A stretch of DNA of 64,000 nt from Pseudescherichia sp031987975. GTDB lineage: Bacteria; Pseudomonadota; Gammaproteobacteria; Enterobacterales; Enterobacteriaceae. Under the pieces are notes generated by a model. It was not told the DNA's origin and searched no databases. It saw nothing but the letters and a program-made list of their open reading frames with translations. The stretch's first letter is position 1. Each line of letters opens with the position of its first letter. The position numbers and the translations under genes are program-made. This document shows positions 61,241 through 64,000 of this stretch, in pieces. Location of the stretch: NCBI RefSeq assembly GCF_031987975.1, contig NZ_DALZYX010000007.1, positions 302,251-366,250 of the forward strand. The letters run 5' to 3'.

Positions 61241-62524
61241 ATGACAGAGCATGATGAGCACGGCGTGAGCGAGCCTTCACGCCGCCGTTTACTGAAAAGC
61301 ATGGGCGCGCTGGGTGGCGCCCTGGCGCTGGCGGGCGGCTGTCCGGTAGCCCATGCGGCAAAGCCTAACAGCGCTCCCGGCACCCTGTCGCCGGATGCGC
61401 GGATGGAGACCCAGCCGTTCTACGGCGAACACCAGGCGGGGATCCTGACGCCGCAGCAGGCCTCAATGATGCTGGTGGCTTTTGACGTGCTGGCCAGCGA
61501 CAAATCGGAGCTGGAGCGGCTATTTCGCCTGCTGACCCAGCGGATTGCGTTTTTAACGACCGGCGGTCCCGCGCCGGATACGCCCAATCCGCGTATGCCG
61601 CCGATGGACTCCGGTATTCTCGGCGGCTTTATTGCCCCGGATAACCTGACCATTACCGTTTCGGTAGGCAAATCGTTGTTTGATGAACGCTTTGGTTTAG
61701 GCCCGCAGATGCCGAAGAAGCTGGAGAAGATGACGCGCTTCCCCAATGATTCGCTGGATGCGGCCCTGTGCCATGGCGATCTGCTGCTGCAAATCTGCGC
61801 TAACACCGGGGATACGGTGATCCACGCCCTGCGCGATATCATTAAATATACCCCGGATCTACTCAGCATCCGCTGGAAGCGGGAAGGGTTTATCTCCGAC
61901 CATGCGGCACGCAGCAAAGGGAAAGAGACGCCGATCAATCTGCTGGGCTTTAAAGACGGCACCGGTAACCCTGACAGTCAGAACGGCGCTCTGATGAAGA
62001 GTGTGGTATGGGTTACACCGGACCAGCAGGAGCCAGCCTGGGCGGTGGGCGGCAGCTATCAGGCGGTACGCATTATTCAATTTCGCGTCGAGTTCTGGGA
62101 TCGCACGCCGCTTAAGGAGCAGCAGACCATCTTTGGGCGCAACAAGCTGAGTGGGGCGCCGCTGGGTATGCAGCATGAGCATGACGTGCCGGACTATACT
62201 CGCGATCCGGAAGGTGAGGTTATTGCCCTCGATAGCCATATACGCCTTGCCAACCCGCGTACGCCAGAGACTGAGGTGAACCTGATGATGCGCCGGGGCT
62301 ACAGCTACTCGCTGGGGGTAACCAACTCTGGCCAGCTGGATATGGGCCTGCTGTTTGTCTGCTTCCAGCACGATCTGGAGAAGGGCTTCCTGACCGTGCA
62401 GAAGCGGCTGAACGGCGAGGCGCTGGAAGAGTATATCAAGCCGATCGGCGGGGGATACTTCTTTGCGCTGCCCGGCGTGAAGGATACGCAGCACTACCTG
62501 GCTCAGCCGCTGCTGGAGGCGTAG
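61241..62524 (+). CDS. efeB: Deferrochelatase/peroxidase EfeB
   Basis: A 427-residue DyP-type heme peroxidase. A Tat signal peptide carries SRRRLLKSMGALGG with the twin arginine. The GFKDGTGNP stretch bears the catalytic Asp, and the proximal heme His lies in the C-terminal half. It is 2 bp after efeO. Exported by Tat to the periplasm, where it oxidises Fe2+ or liberates iron from heme. Confidence 0.94.
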   Translation: MTEHDEHGVSEPSRRRLLKSMGALGGALALAGGCPVAHAAKPNSAPGTLSPDARMETQPFYGEHQAGILTPQQASMMLVAFDVLASDKSELERLFRLLTQRIAFLTTGGPAPDTPNPRMPPMDSGILGGFIAPDNLTITVSVGKSLFDERFGLGPQMPKKLEKMTRFPNDSLDAALCHGDLLLQICANTGDTVIHALRDIIKYTPDLLSIRWKREGFISDHAARSKGKETPINLLGFKDGTGNPDSQNGALMKSVVWVTPDQQEPAWAVGGSYQAVRIIQFRVEFWDRTPLKEQQTIFGRNKLSGAPLGMQHEHDVPDYTRDPEGEVIALDSHIRLANPRTPETEVNLMMRRGYSYSLGVTNSGQLDMGLLFVCFQHDLEKGFLTVQKRLNGEALEEYIKPIGGGYFFALPGVKDTQHYLAQPLLEA

Positions 62525-62532
62525 CCTGCTGC

Positions 62533-62570
62533 CCTCTGCCTGGCGAGGCAGGGGCGGCCATCATTTTTTT
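62533..62570 (+). terminator. Rho-independent terminator of efeUOB
   Basis: CTGCCT - GGCG - AGGCAG core with flanking G/C pairs, then seven T at 62564-62570. Confidence 0.75.
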
Positions 62571-62584
62571 CTATGAGCGCAATC

Positions 62585-62603
62585 CTGTTATATTTTTGTA
62601 ATA
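62585..62603 (+). promoter_or_regulatory. Pho box upstream of phoH
   Basis: CTGTTATATTTTTGTAATA matches the PhoB consensus (CTGTCATAWAWCTGTMAYA) at 16 of 19 positions. The site is about 440 bp upstream of the phoH start, so the leader would be long or a small gene intervenes. Confidence 0.6.
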
Positions 62604-62746
62604 TTAATGTCAGAAACTGACTCCGAGTAAGAGGACAGGATCGTTATATTTAGGTAAATATAATGTTGCTTTTATGAAAATTTTTGTTTTACTTATATCA
62701 ACAGCGGTAGTTCCCGGCAGTGAACGATTCACTATGGAGATCGCGA

Positions 62747-63001
62747 ATGGTAAGGTCCGGCTCAGGACAATCAGAACACTCAATCCGCCATGTTCGGTGC
62801 GGGCAGTACGCCACCGATAGCGATCGTCTCACCGCCAGAATCTCCTCTTCCCTCATCAAAACAACTGAATTTACCGACGTGGCAAACGACACAGTGGGTG
62901 GGTTTACCGCGTCTTTTCATCAGCAAGTCATGGCTTACAAGGAAGCCAAACCTCAGACGTTCGTGCGCATAATCGTGCCGGTAGCGGCACGTGTGATGTA
63001 A
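62747..63001 (+). CDS. Possible 84-residue ORF between the Pho box and phoH
   Basis: ATG 62747 has GGAG 7 nt upstream and opens a frame of 84 codons ending 24 bp before phoH. The protein (MVRSGSGQSEHSIRHVRCGQ start) has no recognised motif. A 64-codon frame on the opposite strand (62698-62892) overlaps it and ends with Cys-rich CSDCPEPDLTIRD; either may be the real one, or neither. I see no decisive codon-usage or homology evidence. Confidence 0.3.
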   Translation: MVRSGSGQSEHSIRHVRCGQYATDSDRLTARISSSLIKTTEFTDVANDTVGGFTASFHQQVMAYKEAKPQTFVRIIVPVAARVM

Positions 63002-63024
63002 ACCTACAACTCAAGGTGCTATCC

Positions 63025-63813
63025 ATGGGAAGACAGAAAGCAGTGATCAAAGCTCGTCGTGAAGCAAAACGTGTGCTGAGACGAGATTCGCGCAGCCACA
63101 AACAGCGTGAAGAAGAGTCGGTCACCTCGCTTGTGCAGATGAGCGGCGTTGAATCAATTGGTATGGCGCGGGATAGCCGTGATAACTCGCCAATTGTCGC
63201 GCGCAATGAAGCTCAGGCGCACTACCTGAATGCTATCGAGAGTAAACAGCTAATCTTTGCAACAGGTGAAGCAGGATGCGGTAAAACCTGGATCAGCGCA
63301 GCGAAAGCGGCGGAAGCCCTGATCCATAAGGATGTGGACAGAATTATCGTCACCCGTCCGGTCCTGCAAGCCGATGAAGATCTTGGCTTCTTACCCGGAG
63401 ATATCTCGGAGAAGTTCGCTCCCTACTTCCGGCCCGTCTACGACGTGCTGGTCAAACGCCTTGGAGCGTCCTTCATGCAATACTGCCTGCGGCCAGAGAT
63501 TGGTAAGGTGGAAATCGCGCCGTTCGCCTATATGCGCGGACGTACATTTGAAAACGCGGTCGTGATTCTTGACGAGGCTCAGAATGTGACCGCCGCGCAA
63601 ATGAAGATGTTTTTGACACGCCTCGGGGAGAACGTGACCGTGATTGTAAACGGCGACATCACCCAGTGCGACCTGCCGTCGGGCGTCCAGTCCGGCCTGA
63701 GCGATGCGCTGGCACGTTTTGAGGAAGATGAGATGGTTGGCGTAGTCCGCTTCACGAAAGATGACTGCGTGCGCTCGGCCCTCTGCCAGCGAACGCTGCT
63801 GGCCTACTACTGA
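63025..63813 (+). CDS. phoH: PhoH, phosphate-starvation-inducible ATPase
   Basis: A 262-residue P-loop ATPase. Walker A TGEAGCGKTW lies at about residues 81-90, Walker B AVVILDEAQNV about 183-193. The N-terminus MGRQKAVIKARREAKRVLRR is basic. It matches E. coli PhoH throughout. Start at 63025 uses AAGGTG upstream. Role: phosphate-limited expression, probably RNA-related ATPase/helicase. It ends with a strong terminator. Confidence 0.93.
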   Translation: MGRQKAVIKARREAKRVLRRDSRSHKQREEESVTSLVQMSGVESIGMARDSRDNSPIVARNEAQAHYLNAIESKQLIFATGEAGCGKTWISAAKAAEALIHKDVDRIIVTRPVLQADEDLGFLPGDISEKFAPYFRPVYDVLVKRLGASFMQYCLRPEIGKVEIAPFAYMRGRTFENAVVILDEAQNVTAAQMKMFLTRLGENVTVIVNGDITQCDLPSGVQSGLSDALARFEEDEMVGVVRFTKDDCVRSALCQRTLLAYY

Positions 63814-63841
63814 CGAAATAACGTAATGAATAATGTGATTG

Positions 63842-63870
63842 CAAAGCCCGGGTGACCGGGCTTTGTTTTT
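63842..63870 (+). terminator. Rho-independent terminator of phoH
   Basis: CAAAGCCCGG - GTGA - CCGGGCTTTG followed by TTTTT. Confidence 0.9.
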
Positions 63871-64000
63871 GGTCGGGTAGGGGGCGGGTGTAAATCGTAG
63901 CCCCGCTAAGCGTAGCGCCACCCGGGGGATTGACTCGCTTCGCTCGCCCTCCGGGCAGCCCGCTCGCTGCGCTCCCGGTCTGTCCAACGTGCTGACGCCC
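63871..64000. repeat. REP-like and GC-rich repeats at the right edge
   Basis: Contains a REP-type imperfect palindrome (CGTAGCCCCGCTAAGCGTAGCG... at 63896-63927), followed by CTCGCTTCGCTCGCC and CGCTCGCTGCGCTCCC repeats, common at intergenic boundaries of enterobacteria. No gene start is seen before the window ends. Confidence 0.55.

Overview
This window looks like a chromosomal segment of an Enterobacteriaceae bacterium close to Klebsiella/Enterobacter. The right third follows the E. coli K-12 gene order yccJ-wrbA-ymdF-(rut)-putA-putP-efeUOB-phoH, and the left third is the Klebsiella-type hpx purine-catabolism supercluster. I cannot fix the genus from sequence alone.

Layout. (1) 1-16.0 kb: uric acid/allantoin degradation. 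The end of hpxQ and hpxT make allantoin. guaD (guanine deaminase), hpxC (allantoin permease) and the divergent hpxSAB (regulator, racemase, allantoinase) follow. hpxWXYZ handles the oxalurate/oxamate end, hpxU is an RpiR-type repressor, and hpxFGHIJK is an ABC importer plus ureidoglycine aminotransferase and allantoate amidohydrolase. (2) 16.0-19.9 kb: a TauABC/SsuABC-type importer and a YbiC-like 2-hydroxyacid dehydrogenase. (3) 20.0-28.7 kb: a class IIb (siderophore) microcin maturation and export cluster of the MccE492/MccH47 type: C39-peptidase ABC exporter, membrane-fusion protein, MceI/MceJ-like attachment proteins, IroB-like glucosyltransferase and IroD-like esterase. A strong Fur box and a 42-residue ORF precede it, but I find no microcin structural gene. 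A 60-residue two-helix membrane ORF ends the operon. (4) 28.9-33.5 kb: an AriR-like small protein, then a near-consensus Zur box and a COG0523 GTPase with a FecBCD-type importer. (5) 33.5-40.3 kb: a sugar regulon of unknown substrate: fucose/arabinose-isomerase-like enzyme, SorC-type regulator and an Rbs-like ABC importer with a DUF2291 lipoprotein. Two almost identical 34-bp elements lie upstream of its two minus-strand units. (6) 40.5-44.4 kb: Old Yellow Enzyme/LysR pair, DinI-like protein under a LexA box, an unknown protein, yccJ and wrbA. (7) 44.5-51.0 kb: a lysine island with a second lysyl-tRNA synthetase, a divergent phage-style CI/Ner pair without a phage, a PotE-like antiporter and a CadA-like lysine decarboxylase. 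(8) 51.4-64.0 kb: ymdF, an EamA permease, a DUF1311 protein, putA/putP, an intact ferrous iron operon efeUOB with a Fur box, and phoH with a Pho box. The rut pyrimidine operon, found between ymdF and putA in E. coli, is absent.

The common theme is accessory nutrition: purine nitrogen, iron (Fur), zinc (Zur), sugars, lysine/acid response and proline. No tRNA, rRNA, CRISPR array or intact insertion sequence was recognised. The observations most worth following are the microcin cluster that seems to lack its toxin, the Zur-controlled importer, the paired operators of the sugar regulon, and the phage-derived switch beside the lysine decarboxylase operon.
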